A stretch of 64,000 bases of DNA from Xanthomonas sp. CFBP 8443 (GTDB lineage Bacteria; Pseudomonadota; Gammaproteobacteria; Xanthomonadales; Xanthomonadaceae), in assembly GCF_025666195.1 (NCBI RefSeq), contig NZ_CP102592.1:5174481-5238480 (forward strand), in the 5' to 3' direction. A program made the position numbers and the translations under genes. Below are positions 63,744 to 64,000 of the stretch, piece after piece; the first letter of the stretch is position 1; each line of letters begins with the position of its first letter. Under the pieces are notes generated by a model that did no database searches, had not been told where the DNA came from, and worked only from the letters and a program-made list of their open reading frames with translations.

Positions 63744-64000
63744 CGGGGCGCTCTGTCTGAATGAGGCGGAAAGAACCGGAAATTCTATAGAACCAACCGG
63801 GCCGCGGTCAACTGTTGTCTATCGGGCATCGCTGTGGCCGCCGTACGCAGCCTGTGGATGGATCTGTGAATAGATGCGGGAAAACCATTCCCGACCCTGC
63901 GTGCCGATGGTAGTCTGGCCCATCCGCTTTCCTCTTTCACCGGCCGAGTGCGCCGCGATCGTTCGCGCCTCACGCCTGGTCTCTCAATGAATTACATCTG
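63744..64000. other. rpmH-dnaA intergenic region (origin side), no gene within the window
   Basis: 257 bp. Apart from the rpmH promoter it includes two sequences that partly resemble DnaA boxes: tgtggatgg (63853-63861) and tgtgaatag (63865-63873), each with two mismatches. The dnaA start itself is not inside the window. Confidence 0.45.
63784..63811 (-). promoter_or_regulatory. Promoter of the rpmH-rnpA-yidC transcript
   Basis: On the minus strand TTGACC (63806-63811) and TATAGA (63784-63789) are spaced by 16 bp, 41 bp before the rpmH start. This is a strong housekeeping-type match, as expected for a ribosomal-protein promoter. Confidence 0.65.

Noticed and set aside
63853..63873. Origin DnaA-box cluster
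   Set aside because: Only two sequences with two mismatches each are present; too weak to call an origin inside the window.
63985..64000. Start of dnaA at the ATG near 63987
   Set aside because: The following codons do not look like a DnaA N-terminus; the gene probably begins just beyond the window.

Overview
This is a high-GC chromosomal segment that looks like Xanthomonas or a very close member of the Xanthomonadaceae. The right end holds rpmH, rnpA, yidC and mnmE in the order found beside dnaA, and the window stops just before dnaA should begin, so it abuts the replication-origin region. Other hints are many TonB-dependent receptors, plant-polysaccharide enzymes, phenylalanine hydroxylase next to an Lrp regulator, and intergenic palindromes beginning GTAG.

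Layout. 0-6 kb: the end of a patatin-like phospholipase, a siderophore receptor with a possible Fur box, Lrp/phhA, and a Fic AMP-transferase whose upstream region has two matched palindromes. 6-20 kb: a pectin/hemicellulose block on the minus strand (SGNH esterase-cupin fusion, RpiB-like isomerase, KduD, KduI, LacI regulator, GH43 enzyme, TRAP transporter, 2-keto-4-pentenoate hydratase-like enzyme), followed by two plus-strand esterases. A 19-bp LacI-type operator occurs identically ahead of kduI and ahead of the hydratase/TRAP group. The block contains a four-copy 140-bp repeat array and a heptamer repeat tract. 20-26 kb: a degenerate GGDEF membrane protein and a receptor-DUF3325-DUF3649-PepSY operon. 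26.5-27.7 kb: an IS110-family element. 28-36 kb: opgD, a DUF4380 protein, a TPR-bearing Ser/Thr kinase with its ECF sigma factor, and mutM. 36-42.6 kb: an Rhs protein with an AT-rich variable tip, its probable immunity gene and a DUF4034 protein. 42.6-45 kb: EF-hand protein, acyl-CoA desaturase and a lone ABC ATPase. 45-55 kb: a catabolic or detoxification group (MFS, DoxX, amidohydrolase, XapX, isochorismatase-type hydrolase, porin, VOC protein) and a DUF4832 protein. 55-57 kb: a divergent HxlR/QorB-type pair. 57-64 kb: mnmE, an unusual lipoprotein joining a polysaccharide deacetylase, a caspase-like peptidase and TPRs, then yidC, rnpA and rpmH.

The most notable items are the deacetylase-caspase-TPR lipoprotein, the Fic gene with twin palindromes between two GTAG repeats, the Rhs tip/immunity pair, the possible guide RNA in the IS110 leader, and the LacI operator pair. 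No tRNA, rRNA or CRISPR array was seen. All functions are assigned by reading motifs; no database search was run.
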